A stretch of 64,000 bases of DNA from Paractinoplanes maris (lineage in GTDB: Bacteria; Actinomycetota; Actinomycetes; Mycobacteriales; Micromonosporaceae): contig NZ_JALPVL010000002.1 in the NCBI RefSeq assembly GCF_023544465.1, positions 186,001-250,000 of the forward strand, in the 5' to 3' direction. The position numbers were made by a program, and so were the translations under genes. The notes under the pieces are model-generated. The model was given only the letters and a program-made list of their open reading frames with translations, did no database searches and was not told where the DNA came from. Below are positions 22,018-31,188 of the stretch, piece by piece; position 1 is the stretch's first letter; each line of letters begins with the position of its first letter.

Positions 22018-22626
22018 TCAGCTGGTCACGCGGAGCACGCGGAAGCCCTTCTGGCTGGCCACCCGGTCGACGTGCCATCCGCGCTCGACCAGCCAGGCGT
22101 GAAGAGAGTCACCGCCCAGGTGCCGGTTGATCACCAGCCAGGCCACGCCGACCGGGGCCAGCCGGGGCAGCCAGCGCTCCATCAGCGCGCGCAGCTCGGC
22201 CTTGCCCACGTGGGTCGGCGGGTTGCTCCAGATCTGGTCGAAGGTGACATCGGCCGGCACCTCGTCGGGCCCGGCCACCCGCACCCGCCCGGCCAGCCCC
22301 AGCGCCTCGGCGTTGAGCGCGGTCAGGTCGCGCGCTCGGGCATTCACGTCGACCGCGTGCACCACCGCCGACGGCGCCTCGGTCGCCAGCACACAGGCGA
22401 TCGGCCCGTATCCGCAGCCGAGGTCGAGAAACGTGCCGGTGACGTCGGCCGTCGGCAGGCCACCCTTGCGCAGCAGCACGGCTGTGCCGGGGTCGAGCCG
22501 GCCCGCGCTGAACACCCCGGAGGCCACGGTCAGCCGATAGTCCCGGCCCGCGACGTTGAACTCGATCTCGCTGCGCACCTCGGGCGCGGCCGGTTCGGCA
22601 CTGAAGTAATGGTCGGCGGTCACCAC
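22018..22626 (-). CDS. Class I SAM-dependent methyltransferase, RsmC-like
   Basis: 202 residues from GTG 22626; an ATG at 22689 would add 21 residues that are unlike the family. HYFSAEPA at the N-terminus; VFSAGRLDPGT; SAM motif FLDLGCGYGPIACVLA; VDVNARARDLTALNA; catalytic NPPTHVGK; LVINRHLGG. The NPP motif and arrangement fit 16S rRNA guanine-N2 methyltransferases (RsmC/RlmG). The target nucleotide is an inference. Confidence 0.85.
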   Translation of the reverse strand: MVTADHYFSAEPAAPEVRSEIEFNVAGRDYRLTVASGVFSAGRLDPGTAVLLRKGGLPTADVTGTFLDLGCGYGPIACVLATEAPSAVVHAVDVNARARDLTALNAEALGLAGRVRVAGPDEVPADVTFDQIWSNPPTHVGKAELRALMERWLPRLAPVGVAWLVINRHLGGDSLHAWLVERGWHVDRVASQKGFRVLRVTS

Positions 22627-22719
22627 ACCAGTCTGCCGCCGGATAACGCGCGACTGTCCGGCGGGGTGCCGCACATTGTGTGCGTTCATAGATCACCGTG
22701 CGCCTCTAGCGTGGTCGCC

Positions 22720-23535
22720 ATGCGGTACGGCACCCCTTTTCGTCCAGCCCACCGCGCGACCGCCGACGGCGGCCTGGTGCTCCTGGTCCGCGGCATCGGA
22801 TCGGGCGGTCAGCACCGGCCGCCGCCGGCGCCACCCCTCCCGCGCACCCGACGACCCCCGGCCCGCCGCCGGGCCGCGCCTCGCCCCTCCGTCGAGCCGC
22901 AGCGTGCCGTGCTGTGGCTGACCCAGGGCCTGGCCGGCGTGATTCTGCTCGGTCTGGCCCTGACGATCGGCTTCCTGGTGCTGTCCTCGGACCGGCACCA
23001 GCCGACGTCGGTCATCACGACCGCCCCGGGCCTGTTCACCGCGGACGAGCTGCGACCGGCGGGCGCCTCGGGGGCCTACCGCGTCGAGATGCGACAGAGC
23101 GGCGCCGACTGCCGCGAGGCCACCACCGGACAGCTGGGAGCCGTGCTGATGAGTCACGGCTGCAGCTCGGTCGAGCGGGCCGGGCTGACCGCCCCGTATC
23201 CCGGCGGTTATCTGGTCACCGCCGGGGCCTTCACCCTGGCCGACGCCGGTGCCGCCGCGGAGGTCGACGATCTCGTACGCGGGCTGGTCGAGACCGGGGA
23301 CGGCGGGTTCACCACGATCCCGGCCGGGCGCGGCGGCGACCCGTCGACCGCGCAGGTCGGCTGGCACGTCCGCGGCAACTACCTGCTCTACTGCGTGATC
23401 ACCCGGCCCGGCGGCGCGCTGGTGCCCGACGGCGACCCGTACGCGGCCCGGATCACCGCCGACCTCGTCGACACCCACCTCGGCGAGTCCCGGCCGGCAC
23501 CCCCACAGCCGCCCGGCGTGCTCGCCGATTCCTGA
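22720..23535 (+). CDS. Single-pass membrane protein of unknown function
   Basis: 271 residues from ATG 22720. An N-terminal ~65-residue Pro/Arg-rich cytoplasmic part, then one hydrophobic helix (AVLWLTQGLAGVILLGLALT), then an extracytoplasmic domain of ~170 residues with two or three Cys (DCREA, SHGCSSVE, LLYCVITRPGG). The repeated GYLVTAGAFTLADAGAA-type strands suggest a ferredoxin-like fold, but I do not recognise the family. No clear ribosome binding site. Convergent with truA, 5 bp apart. Confidence 0.65.
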   Translation: MRYGTPFRPAHRATADGGLVLLVRGIGSGGQHRPPPAPPLPRTRRPPARRRAAPRPSVEPQRAVLWLTQGLAGVILLGLALTIGFLVLSSDRHQPTSVITTAPGLFTADELRPAGASGAYRVEMRQSGADCREATTGQLGAVLMSHGCSSVERAGLTAPYPGGYLVTAGAFTLADAGAAAEVDDLVRGLVETGDGGFTTIPAGRGGDPSTAQVGWHVRGNYLLYCVITRPGGALVPDGDPYAARITADLVDTHLGESRPAPPQPPGVLADS

Positions 23536-23540
23536 GAGGG

Positions 23541-24353
23541 CTAAGCGCGCAGCCGGCGGGTGGCCTCGGCCCGCGCCGCGTAGTCGTTCTCGTCCGGATA
23601 GCCGACCGCGATCAGGGTGAGCCCGCGGGCCGGCGCGACAGTGACCGAGCTGGACCGTTCGGGCAGGGCCAGCAGCGTGGACGGCCAGCCCGGGTCGCGC
23701 CGCCCGTCCCCCACGGTCAGCAGCGCCCCGACCAGGCTGCGCACCATCGACTGGCAGAACGCGTCGGCCTGCACGGTCGCCACGACGACGCCGTCCGGGT
23801 CGCGGCGCCAGTCGAGCCGCGTGATGGCCCGGATCGTGGTGGCGTGCTCCTTGCGTTTGCAGTAGGCCGCGTAGTCGTGCTCACCGGTCAGCCCGGAGGA
23901 AGCCACGTTGAGCCGATCGACGTCGAGCGGCCGCACCCACCCCACGGTGTCGTGGCGCCGCAGTGGTTCCGGCCCCCACACCGTGTCGGCCACCCGGTAT
24001 TCGTACCGCCGGAACGTGGCCGAGAACCGGGCGTCGAAGGTCGGCGGCACCGGCGTCACGGCCGTCACCCGGGCGTCCGGGGGCATGAGGGCGGCCAGCC
24101 GTCGCAGCAGGGACGATTCCAGACCCTCCCACGCCGGGACGGGCAGATCGATGTGGCAGACCTGACCCGAGGCGTGCACCCCGGCATCCGTACGCCCGGC
24201 GACGGTCAGCCCCAGCGGCGTCTCCGCCCCGACGAGCCGCCCGAGCGCCTCGACGAGCACCCCGGCCACCGTGCGCTGTCCCGGTTGGACGGCCCACCCC
24301 GAGAAGTCGGCGCCGTCGTACGAGACGTCCAGTCGCAAGCGGATGGATTCCAT
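23541..24353 (-). CDS. truA: tRNA pseudouridine(38-40) synthase
   Basis: 270 residues from ATG 24353 (GAGGAG ~12 nt upstream). Modifies U38-40 in the anticodon arm. IRLRLDVSYDGADFSGWAVQPGQRTVAGVL at the start, catalytic Asp in GRTDAGVHASGQVCH, then FSATFRRYEYRV and FCQSMVRSLVGALLTVGDGR. It follows rplQ as in many actinobacteria, with a terminator hairpin between. Confidence 0.95.
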   Translation of the reverse strand: MESIRLRLDVSYDGADFSGWAVQPGQRTVAGVLVEALGRLVGAETPLGLTVAGRTDAGVHASGQVCHIDLPVPAWEGLESSLLRRLAALMPPDARVTAVTPVPPTFDARFSATFRRYEYRVADTVWGPEPLRRHDTVGWVRPLDVDRLNVASSGLTGEHDYAAYCKRKEHATTIRAITRLDWRRDPDGVVVATVQADAFCQSMVRSLVGALLTVGDGRRDPGWPSTLLALPERSSSVTVAPARGLTLIAVGYPDENDYAARAEATRRLRA

Positions 24354-24440
24354 GAGCCGCAGCTTTCTCCTCGGCCTCGACCAACGACGGCGCCGGGGAA
24401 CACCCCGGCGAACCACGGAGGCCACCGAACCCGTACATGA

Positions 24441-24475
24441 AAGAACCCGGCGCCCCCAGAAAGAGGGCGCCGGGT
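24441..24475 (-). terminator. Rho-independent terminator of the alpha operon (after rplQ)
   Basis: Perfect 11-bp stem ACCCGGCGCCC (24445-24455) / GGGCGCCGGGT (24465-24475), 9-nt loop, followed in minus-strand RNA by TTCTTTCATG. Located 13 bp after the rplQ stop. Confidence 0.85.
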
Positions 24476-24488
24476 CCGATACAGCTAA

Positions 24489-25130
24489 TTACGCCTTGGC
24501 GTCGGTGTCTTCGCCTTCGGCCTTGTCGCCGGGGCCCTCGGCGCCCTTGTCACCGGAAGCGTTCACCGGCGGCTCGGCGTCCTGGTCCGCGGCAGCGTCC
24601 GCAGCGGTCGCGTTCGAAGCGGTCTCGTCCGAAGCGGTCGCGTCGGAAGCCGGCGCGTCCGAAGCGGTCGCGGCCGGGGTCTCGTCCTCGCGGGCGAGCG
24701 CCTCGACCTTGTCCTGCTGCGCGGTGGACTTGCGGGCCGCCTTCTTGGCCGGCGCCGTGGTCGCCGCGATCTGCAGCTCCTCGACCAGCTCGATGACGGC
24801 CATGGGAGCGGCGTCACCCTTGCGCGGGCCGGTCTTGGTGATCCGGGTGTAGCCACCCGGCCGGTTGCCGTAACGCGGAGCGATCTGCTCGAACAGGGCG
24901 TACACGACGTCCTTGTCCTTCACCGTGGCCAGCACGCGGCGACGGTTGTGCAGGTCGCCGCGCTTGGCCTTGGTGATGAGCTGCTCAGCCAGGGGGCGCA
25001 GCCGGCGCGCCTTGGCCTCGGTGGTCTTGATCTTCCCGTGCCGGAAAAGCTCGGTGGCCAGGTTGGCCAGGATGAGCTTCTCGTGCGCCGGGCTGCCGCC
25101 GAGGCGGGCTCCCTTGGTGGGCGTGGGCAT
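24489..25130 (-). CDS. rplQ: 50S ribosomal protein L17 (bL17) with long acidic tail
   Basis: 213 residues. The first ~120 are L17 ([63 protein letters not shown]). The last ~90 are an Ala/Asp/Glu/Thr/Ser-rich extension, seen in shorter form in other actinobacteria. Part of it is encoded by a 15-bp tandem repeat (24600-24674). Last gene of the rpsM-rpsK-rpsD-rpoA-rplQ run. Confidence 0.96.
   Translation of the reverse strand: MPTPTKGARLGGSPAHEKLILANLATELFRHGKIKTTEAKARRLRPLAEQLITKAKRGDLHNRRRVLATVKDKDVVYALFEQIAPRYGNRPGGYTRITKTGPRKGDAAPMAVIELVEELQIAATTAPAKKAARKSTAQQDKVEALAREDETPAATASDAPASDATASDETASNATAADAAADQDAEPPVNASGDKGAEGPGDKAEGEDTDAKA
24600..24674. repeat. Five-copy 15-bp tandem repeat in rplQ
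   Basis: Five adjoining 15-bp units starting at 24600, 24615, 24630, 24645 and 24660, consensus CGAAGCGGTCGCGTC (plus strand), encode pentapeptides of the [10 protein letters not shown] type in the L17 tail. Copy-number change keeps the frame. Confidence 0.85.
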
Positions 25131-25166
25131 TTCAAATGCTCCTTGTAAAAGGCGGGCCGGGGCGCT

Positions 25167-26189
25167 TTACAGCTGCTCGGTCTCGCGGTAATCGTCGGTG
25201 TCGTAATCCACGTCGCCGAACGAGTCCACGACGTGCGCGGGGTCGAAGGACGGCGCGCTGTCCTTGAGGCCCAGGCCCATTCCGGCGAGCTTCATCTTGA
25301 CCTCGTCGATGCTCTTCTGACCGAAATTCCTTATATCCAGAAGGTCGGCCTCCGTCCGCCCGATGAGTTCACCAACGGCGTTGATGCCCTCGCGCTTGAG
25401 GCAGTTGTAGGACCGGACGGTGAGGTCCAGCTCCTCGATCGGCAGCGCCAGGTCGGCCGCGAGCTGCGCGTCCTGCGGCGACGGGCCGATGTCGATGCCC
25501 TCGGCGGTCTCGTCCAGCTCCCGGCACAGGCCGAACAGCTCGACCAGCGTGGAGCCGGCCGAGGCCAGCGCGGTGCGCGGCGAGATGGACGCCTTGGACT
25601 CGACGTCGATGATCAGACGGTCGAAGTCGGTGCGCTGCTCGACACGGGTCGCCTCGACGCGGTAGGTCACCTTCATGACCGGCGAGTAGATCGAGTCGAC
25701 CGGGATGCGGCCGATCTCGGCGCCGGCGCTCTTGTTCTGCGCCGCCGTGACGTAGCCACGGCCCCGCTCGACGGTGAGCTCCATGTCGAGCCGGCCCTTG
25801 CTGTTGAGCGTGGCCAGCTTGAGGTCGGGGTTGTGCACGGACACGCCGGCCGGGGGCTGGATGTCACCGGCGGTGACGTCGCCCGGGCCCTGCTTGCGCA
25901 GGTACATGCTGACCGGCTCGTCGTGCTCGGAGCTGACGGTCAGCTCCTTGACGTTCATGACCAGCTCGACCACGTCCTCCTTGACACCGGGGATGGTGGT
26001 GAACTCGTGCAGAACGCCGTCGATCTTGATGCTCGTGACCGCCGCGCCCGGGATGGACGACAGCAGGGTCCGACGGAGCGAGTTGCCGAGGGTGTAGCCG
26101 AAGCCCGGCTCCAGAGGCTCGATGGTGAACCGGGAGCGGGTCTCGCTGATCGACTCTTCGGAGAGGGTCGGCCGCTGGCTGATGAGCAC
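25167..26189 (-). CDS. rpoA: RNA polymerase alpha subunit
   Basis: 340 residues. The N-terminal assembly domain includes [31 protein letters not shown] and [24 protein letters not shown]. The flexible linker is followed by the C-terminal domain ([46 protein letters not shown]), which contacts UP elements and activators. Position between rpsD and rplQ is canonical. Confidence 0.98.
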   Translation of the reverse strand: MLISQRPTLSEESISETRSRFTIEPLEPGFGYTLGNSLRRTLLSSIPGAAVTSIKIDGVLHEFTTIPGVKEDVVELVMNVKELTVSSEHDEPVSMYLRKQGPGDVTAGDIQPPAGVSVHNPDLKLATLNSKGRLDMELTVERGRGYVTAAQNKSAGAEIGRIPVDSIYSPVMKVTYRVEATRVEQRTDFDRLIIDVESKASISPRTALASAGSTLVELFGLCRELDETAEGIDIGPSPQDAQLAADLALPIEELDLTVRSYNCLKREGINAVGELIGRTEADLLDIRNFGQKSIDEVKMKLAGMGLGLKDSAPSFDPAHVVDSFGDVDYDTDDYRETEQL

Positions 26190-26283
26190 GCTGTTTTCTT
26201 CTTTCTGTCAGGCCATCCGCTATTTGATGGCCGTCCGGTGGTGCAACCGGAGGGCGCCACGGTCGGCGCCCCCCGGCGGAGCA

Positions 26284-26910
26284 CTACTTGGAGTAGAGCT
26301 CGACGATCAGCTGCTCCTGGACCTGGGTGTCGATGACGCCCCGGGCCGGAAGCGAGTGAACGAGAACCTTCATCTCGCTCGGGATGGGCTCGAGCCACGC
26401 CGGCACGGGCCGCTGACCGGCCTGAGCCTGGGCGACGACGAAGGGGGTCATCTCCTTCGACTTCTCCCGCGTGGTCACGATGTCGTGCTCCTTGACGCGG
26501 TACGACGGGATGTCGACCTTGACGCCGTTGACCAGGAAGTGGCCGTGCTTGACCAGCTGCCGGGCCATGTCCCGGGACTGCGCGAGGCCGGCCCGGTAGA
26601 CGACGTTGTCGAGACGCGACTCGAGGATCTGCAGCAGCACCTCACCGGTCTTGCCGGGCTTGGTGACAGCCTCCTCGTAGTAACCGCGGAACTGCTTCTC
26701 GAGCACGCCGTAGACGCGGCGGGCCTTCTGCTTCTCGCGGTGCTGGAGCAGGTACTCGGTCTCCTTGGTCCGGCCACGGCCGTGCTGGCCGGGCGGGAAG
26801 GGACGCGACTCGAACGGGCACTTGGGCCCGTCGCACTTGCTGCCCTTGAGGAAAAGCTTCATCTTCTCGCGGCGGCAGCGCTTGCAGTCCGCCCCTGTGT
26901 AACGAGCCAT
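26284..26910 (-). CDS. rpsD: 30S ribosomal protein S4 (uS4), zinc-type
   Basis: 208 residues from ATG 26910. The N-terminus keeps four Cys (CKRC and KCDGPKC), so this is the zinc-binding (C+) form. The S4 core RLDNVVYRAGLAQSRDMARQLVKHGHFLVNG is present. An early 16S binder. The frame is open upstream, but that part overlaps rpsK and is not coding. Confidence 0.97.
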   Translation of the reverse strand: MARYTGADCKRCRREKMKLFLKGSKCDGPKCPFESRPFPPGQHGRGRTKETEYLLQHREKQKARRVYGVLEKQFRGYYEEAVTKPGKTGEVLLQILESRLDNVVYRAGLAQSRDMARQLVKHGHFLVNGVKVDIPSYRVKEHDIVTTREKSKEMTPFVVAQAQAGQRPVPAWLEPIPSEMKVLVHSLPARGVIDTQVQEQLIVELYSK

Positions 26911-26926
26911 GCTTCTTGTCTCTCCC

Positions 26927-27334
26927 TTAGACCCGGCGGCGCTTCGGCGGACGGCATCCGTTGTGCGGCTGCGGCGTGACGTCACTGATCTGCCCGACCT
27001 CGAGGCCGGCGGCCTGCAGCGAACGGATCGCGGTCTCACGGCCGGAGCCGGGACCCTTGACGAACACGTCGACCTTGCGCATGCCGTGCTCCATCGCCCG
27101 GCGAGCGGCGGCCTCGGCGGCCAGCTGCGCGGCGAACGGGGTCGACTTGCGGGAGCCCTTGAAGCCCACCTGGCCGGACGAGGCCCAGGAGATGACCGCA
27201 CCGGTCGGGTCGGTGATCGACACGATGGTGTTGTTGAAGGTGCTCTTGATGTGCGCCTGCCCGTGGGCGACGTTCTTGCGTTCCTTGCGCCGGACCTTCT
27301 TGACGGCGGCCCCAGCGCGTGCCTTCGGTGGCAT
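26927..27334 (-). CDS. rpsK: 30S ribosomal protein S11 (uS11)
   Basis: 135 residues with [44 protein letters not shown] and the C-terminal [18 protein letters not shown]. Platform protein of the 30S subunit. 17 bp after rpsM. Confidence 0.98.
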   Translation of the reverse strand: MPPKARAGAAVKKVRRKERKNVAHGQAHIKSTFNNTIVSITDPTGAVISWASSGQVGFKGSRKSTPFAAQLAAEAAARRAMEHGMRKVDVFVKGPGSGRETAIRSLQAAGLEVGQISDVTPQPHNGCRPPKRRRV

Positions 27335-27351
27335 AAGTCAGTGCGCTCCTA

Positions 27352-27732
27352 TTACTTCCGACCGGGCTTCTTCTTACCGGCGACCGTGCGCTTCGGACCC
27401 TTGCGGGTACGAGCGTTGGTACGTGTCCGCTGACCCCGCACGGGGAGACCCCGGCGGTGGCGGATGCCGGCGTACGAGCCGATCTCAACCTTGCGGCGGA
27501 TGTCCGCGGCGACCTCGCGGCGAAGGTCACCTTCAACCTTGAAATTGCCCTCGATGTAGTCGCGGAGCTGAACCAGCTCCTCGTCCGTGAGGTCCTTGGC
27601 GCGCTTGTTCAGGTCAATACCGGTGGCGGTCAGTGCTTCGACAGCACGGGTGCGACCGATTCCGTAGACGTAGGTGAGCGCGATCTCCATCCGCTTGTCG
27701 CGGGGCAGATCGACGCCGACGAGACGTGCCAT
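27352..27732 (-). CDS. rpsM: 30S ribosomal protein S13 (uS13)
   Basis: 126 residues: [45 protein letters not shown], and a basic C-terminal tail [13 protein letters not shown] that contacts P-site tRNA. 151 bp after rpmJ; that gap holds no recognisable gene. Confidence 0.98.
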   Translation of the reverse strand: MARLVGVDLPRDKRMEIALTYVYGIGRTRAVEALTATGIDLNKRAKDLTDEELVQLRDYIEGNFKVEGDLRREVAADIRRKVEIGSYAGIRHRRGLPVRGQRTRTNARTRKGPKRTVAGKKKPGRK

Positions 27733-27883
27733 AAGCGGGCGTACTCCTCAGAATCGTTCGGAGGTCTGTGCCCCTCCCACCCCGTCTGCCCGGACGGGCC
27801 CCGGCCTCCGCGCCGGGGGTGTGCCACTCGCGTGGCTGGGACGAGCTTGTTCGTGAGACCGGATCTGACAGCGTTGCCGGGGC

Positions 27884-28000
27884 TCAGCCCTGGCGCTGCT
27901 TGTGGCGCGCGTCGGTCTTGCAGATGACCATGACGCGGCCATGCCGCCGGATGACCCGGCAGTTGTTGCAGATCCGCTTGACGCTCGGCTTGACCTTCAC
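27884..28000 (-). CDS. rpmJ: 50S ribosomal protein L36 (bL36), zinc-type
   Basis: 38 residues, too short for usual ORF cut-offs: starts [14 protein letters not shown] and ends [13 protein letters not shown]. The ligands C11, C14, C27 and H32 are all present, so it is the zinc-binding form. GTG start at 28000. Between infA and rpsM as usual. Confidence 0.97.
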   Translation of the reverse strand: MKVKPSVKRICNNCRVIRRHGRVMVICKTDARHKQRQG

Positions 28001-28054
28001 GGTTTGCCTTAACTCTCAGTCGGACGGGTTCACTGGAACTTCCCGTCCCCGCGG

Positions 28055-28276
28055 TTACTTGTAGCGGTAGACGATTCGCCCACGGGTGAGGTCGTACGGC
28101 GAAAGCTCGACGACGACTCTGTCCTCGGGAAGGATGCGGATGTAGTGCTGCCGCATCTTGCCTGAGATGTGTGCGAGCACCCTGTGACCATTTGCGAGCT
28201 CAACGCGGAACATAGCGTTCGGCAGGGGCTCGATCACACGGCCCTCGATCTCGATGGCTCCGTCTTTCTTAGGCAT
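28055..28276 (-). CDS. infA: Translation initiation factor IF-1
   Basis: 73-residue OB-fold protein: [60 protein letters not shown]. Binds the 30S A site. First gene after the promoter at 28417-28445, so it heads its own transcript with rpmJ and rpsM. Confidence 0.98.
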   Translation of the reverse strand: MPKKDGAIEIEGRVIEPLPNAMFRVELANGHRVLAHISGKMRQHYIRILPEDRVVVELSPYDLTRGRIVYRYK

Positions 28277-28416
28277 GTCCTCCGCTACCTGACACTGGGG
28301 TTCGGGATTAGCTGCAACGTCTTACCCGGGTCGTCGCCGACCCGGACCAGCCGCGGCTCCCGCCGGCCTCGAAGCGCTGAGGACATGCGAGAGTGGACGC
28401 TGCGCGCCAGCTAGCC

Positions 28417-28445
28417 AGTGTACGCGCGCCTCACCGGCACACCAA
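28417..28445 (-). promoter_or_regulatory. Housekeeping-type promoter for infA-rpmJ-rpsM operon
   Basis: Minus strand: -35 TTGGTG (28440-28445), 17-nt spacer, -10 TACACT (28417-28422). Predicted start ~28410, leader ~134 nt to infA. It lies in the gap between the DUF1707 gene and infA, separating infA from the map transcript. Confidence 0.7.
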
Positions 28446-28506
28446 ACTGAGGTCGCCGATACCCGGGGTCGGGTGTGTTGCCGCCCGGAAAACCGGACAA
28501 TCGAGG

Positions 28507-29130
28507 CTAATCAACCCGACGAGGCTTCGGCGGCAGGTCGCCGCGGGCCACCGCCTCGGCGATGAACGCCTTCCGCTGCTCCTTCGTCGCCTTGGCCGGC
28601 AACTCCCCCGCCGCGACGGCTCGCGCCCGCAGCGCCTTGCGACTGCGCTTGTGCTCCCGCAGCCGGCGGCGATGCTCCGCGTCCTGGGCGTGCTTGTGGG
28701 GCTCACCAGTGGCCAGACCGGCGATCGTCCGGAAGACGAGCACCACACCCCAGGGCCCGACGATCCAGACCGGCCAATAGAACACCGCCTCGCTGCTCGC
28801 CAGCGACGAGACGCCCCAGATGAGCGTGAAGAACACCAGCGCCTTGGCCCACGAGCCCCAGACGTGCCCCAGCCAGGCCGCCCGATCCCCCTCGGGCGCC
28901 GCGACGGCGACCTCGGCCGGCCGGGCCGGCACGAGCGGAGCGGCGTTCGGCAGGTCGGTCAGCAAGCGGTCGAGCTCGGCGTAGGTCTTGGCCGCGTACG
29001 CACCCTGGAGGCGCTCGTCGTACTCGGTGAGATCGAGGCGGCCCTCCTCCAGCGCGAGGCGCAACTGGTCGGCCACCTGCCGGCGGTCCTCGTCGGCGGC
29101 CCGCATCTGCTCCCGGCTCACCTCAGCCAT
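28507..29130 (-). CDS. DUF1707 membrane protein (long form)
   Basis: 207 residues from ATG 29130. N-terminal DUF1707 (~1-60): REQMRAADEDRRQVADQLRLALEEGRLDLTEYDERLQGAYAAKTYAELDRLLTDLP. Then two membrane helices (ALVFFTLIWGVSSLAS and FYWPVWIVGPWGVVLVF), then a basic C-terminal region (~130-207) rich in Arg/Lys/Glu/Ala with an SHOCT-like look (AGELPAKATKEQRKAFIAEAVARGDLP). DUF1707 occurs in actinobacterial membrane and sensor proteins; function unknown. 28 bp after a shorter paralogue. Confidence 0.88.
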   Translation of the reverse strand: MAEVSREQMRAADEDRRQVADQLRLALEEGRLDLTEYDERLQGAYAAKTYAELDRLLTDLPNAAPLVPARPAEVAVAAPEGDRAAWLGHVWGSWAKALVFFTLIWGVSSLASSEAVFYWPVWIVGPWGVVLVFRTIAGLATGEPHKHAQDAEHRRRLREHKRSRKALRARAVAAGELPAKATKEQRKAFIAEAVARGDLPPKPRRVD

Positions 29131-29158
29131 CGTGGCACCCCCGATCCAGTGCGCCCGG

Positions 29159-29587
29159 TCAGCGGCCGCGGCCGCCGAACCGCTGGCCGAAGAAGCCGAG
29201 GATGAGCGGGATGAGCGTCCAGACCGGCCAGAAGTAGAGCAGCTCACCCGAGGCGACGCTGCTCACCAGCCAGATCAGCGTGCAGACCAGCACGACGCCG
29301 GCGTAGGGACCGACCCACTGGGCCGGGCCGGACCGCTCCTGTCCCTTGGCGGTCAGGGGTGACGCCGGTGCGGTGGCGGGCTGGATCTGCGAATGCTGCA
29401 CCGGGACAGTCCCGGGCAGGTCGTCGAGCAGGCCGTCCAGGTCGGCGTAGGTCTTCGCCGCATATGTCCGCTGCAGGCGCTCGTCGTACTCGTGCAGGTC
29501 GAGCCGGCCCTCGTCGAGCGCCGACTTGAGCTGTTCCGCGACTGCCTTGCGGTCACCGTCGCCGGCGCGCATCTGTTCCCGACCCAT
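29159..29587 (-). CDS. DUF1707 membrane protein (short form)
   Basis: 142 residues from ATG 29587 (ATG 29599 also possible). DUF1707 at the N-terminus (REQMRAGDGDRKAVAEQLKSALDEGRLDLHEYDERL), a Pro/Ala/Thr linker, then two helices (GVVLVCTLIWLVSSVASG, LYFWPVWTLIPLILGFFG) and a short Gly/Arg end. Clearly a paralogue of the next gene, so probably a tandem duplication. It starts 38 bp after the map stop and is probably co-transcribed with it. Confidence 0.87.
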   Translation of the reverse strand: MGREQMRAGDGDRKAVAEQLKSALDEGRLDLHEYDERLQRTYAAKTYADLDGLLDDLPGTVPVQHSQIQPATAPASPLTAKGQERSGPAQWVGPYAGVVLVCTLIWLVSSVASGELLYFWPVWTLIPLILGFFGQRFGGRGR

Positions 29588-29625
29588 GCGTCCCAGCATG
29601 CCCGAGAGAACCAGCTGTCGGTAGG

Positions 29626-30459
29626 TCAGGACTGGCGCGAGGTGACCAGGTCGCCGAGGCGGGCCCGGCCCCCGTCCGGCGCGGTGGTCACCCAGACGCC
29701 GTCCTCCAGCAGGCACATCGTGTGCTCCACGTGGGCGGCGATCGAGTGGTCGCGGGTGACCACGGTCCAGCCGTCGTCGAGCTCGGCGGTGCGCGGCGAG
29801 CCCAGCGTGATCATCGGCTCGATGGCCAGGCACAGGCCGGGCACCAGGCGCGGTCCCTTGCCGGGCTTGCCGTGGTTGAGCACGTGCGGGTCCTGGTGCA
29901 TCTCGGTGCCGATGCCGTGGCCGCCGTAGCCGTCGACGATGCCGTACCGCCCGGCCTTGCGAACCGCCTTCTCGACGTTGAACGAGACGTCGGTGAGCTT
30001 GCCCCGGCCGTTCGCCGCGCCCCGCGCCGCGGCCGCGATGCCGGCCCACATGGCGTCCTCGGCGACCTCGGCCATCTTGAGCAGTGCCGGGTCGGTCTCA
30101 CCGACGCCGACGGTGATCGCCGAGTCGCCGTGCCAGCCGTCCAGGATCGCGCCGCAGTCGAGCGAGATCAGGTCACCCTCGCGCAGCACCTGCCCGGTGC
30201 TGGGGATGCCGTGCACGACCTGCTCGTTGACCGAGGCACAGATCGAGGCGGGGAAGCCGTGATAGCCCTTGAACGACGGGACCGCGCCGGCGTCGACGAT
30301 CACCTTCTCGGCGATCGCGTCGAGGTCGGCGGTCGAGACGCCGGGGGCCACGGCCTCCCGCATCGCCTGCAGCGCGGCGGCGACGACCAGGCCGGCGCCG
30401 CGCATCTTCTCGATCTGCTCGGGGGTCTTCAGCTGAATATCCAGCTGGGGGCGGCGCAT
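29626..30459 (-). CDS. map: Methionine aminopeptidase, type I
   Basis: 277 residues from ATG 30459, one base after the adk stop. Removes N-terminal Met. Metal ligands are visible in DLISLDCGAILDGWHGDSAITVGVG (two Asp), GHGIGTEMHQDPHV (His), AIEPMITLG (Glu) and the final Glu in the EHTMCLLEDG region. Part of secY-adk-map. Confidence 0.96.
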   Translation of the reverse strand: MRRPQLDIQLKTPEQIEKMRGAGLVVAAALQAMREAVAPGVSTADLDAIAEKVIVDAGAVPSFKGYHGFPASICASVNEQVVHGIPSTGQVLREGDLISLDCGAILDGWHGDSAITVGVGETDPALLKMAEVAEDAMWAGIAAAARGAANGRGKLTDVSFNVEKAVRKAGRYGIVDGYGGHGIGTEMHQDPHVLNHGKPGKGPRLVPGLCLAIEPMITLGSPRTAELDDGWTVVTRDHSIAAHVEHTMCLLEDGVWVTTAPDGGRARLGDLVTSRQS

Positions 30460-30460
30460 G

Positions 30461-31114
30461 TCAGCCCCCGTAGGACCGCAGGGCGTCGATGGCACGGACC
30501 GTGACGTCCTCGACCGGTCCGGTCGCGTCGATCCCCACCAGCTTGCCCTGCGCGCCGAAGAAGTCGACCAGGGGCGCGGTCTTGTCGGCGTACTCGACCA
30601 GGCGGTTGGCGATCGTCTCGGCCTTGTCGTCGTCACGCTGGAACAGCTCCGACCCACAGCGGTCGCAGATGTTCTCCTTGCTGGTCGGGTCGAACTCGAC
30701 GTGCCAGATCTTGCCGCAACCGCGGCAGGTCCGGCGGCCCGAGAGCCGCCGGATGACCTCGTCGTCGTCGACCACGAGCTCCATCACCAGATCGAGCGCG
30801 GTGCCGAGGTCGGCCAGCAGCTTGTCGAGAGCCGAGGCCTGCGGCACCGTCCGCGGGAAGCCGTCGAGCAGGAAGCCGTCACCGGCGTCCGGCTCGGCCA
30901 GCCGGTCCCGGACCATGTTGATGGTCACTTCGTCCGGAACCAGCTGCCCCGCGTCCATGTAGCGCTTCGCCTCGACACCCAGCGGTGTCCCCTGCGAGAC
31001 GTTCGCCCGGAAGATGTCTCCGGTCGAGATCTTCGGTACGGCGAGATGGGCAGCGATGAACTCAGCCTGGGTCCCCTTGCCGGCCCCCGGAGGGCCCACC
31101 AGTACCAGCCGCAC
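30461..31114 (-). CDS. adk: Adenylate kinase
   Basis: 217 residues, long form. P-loop [15 protein letters not shown] at the N-terminus, [14 protein letters not shown], and a LID domain with four Cys in two CX2C pairs (CRGC ... CDRC), so the LID is zinc-stabilised as in Gram-positives. Interconverts AMP+ATP and 2 ADP. 74 bp after secY. Confidence 0.97.
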   Translation of the reverse strand: MRLVLVGPPGAGKGTQAEFIAAHLAVPKISTGDIFRANVSQGTPLGVEAKRYMDAGQLVPDEVTINMVRDRLAEPDAGDGFLLDGFPRTVPQASALDKLLADLGTALDLVMELVVDDDEVIRRLSGRRTCRGCGKIWHVEFDPTSKENICDRCGSELFQRDDDKAETIANRLVEYADKTAPLVDFFGAQGKLVGIDATGPVEDVTVRAIDALRSYGG

Positions 31115-31188
31115 CTACATCGCCTCGCTTCGGTGAGAACGAGCCTCGCTGACCGCCGGCGCAAGAGCAGCGCCGAGCTTGCCTGCCA

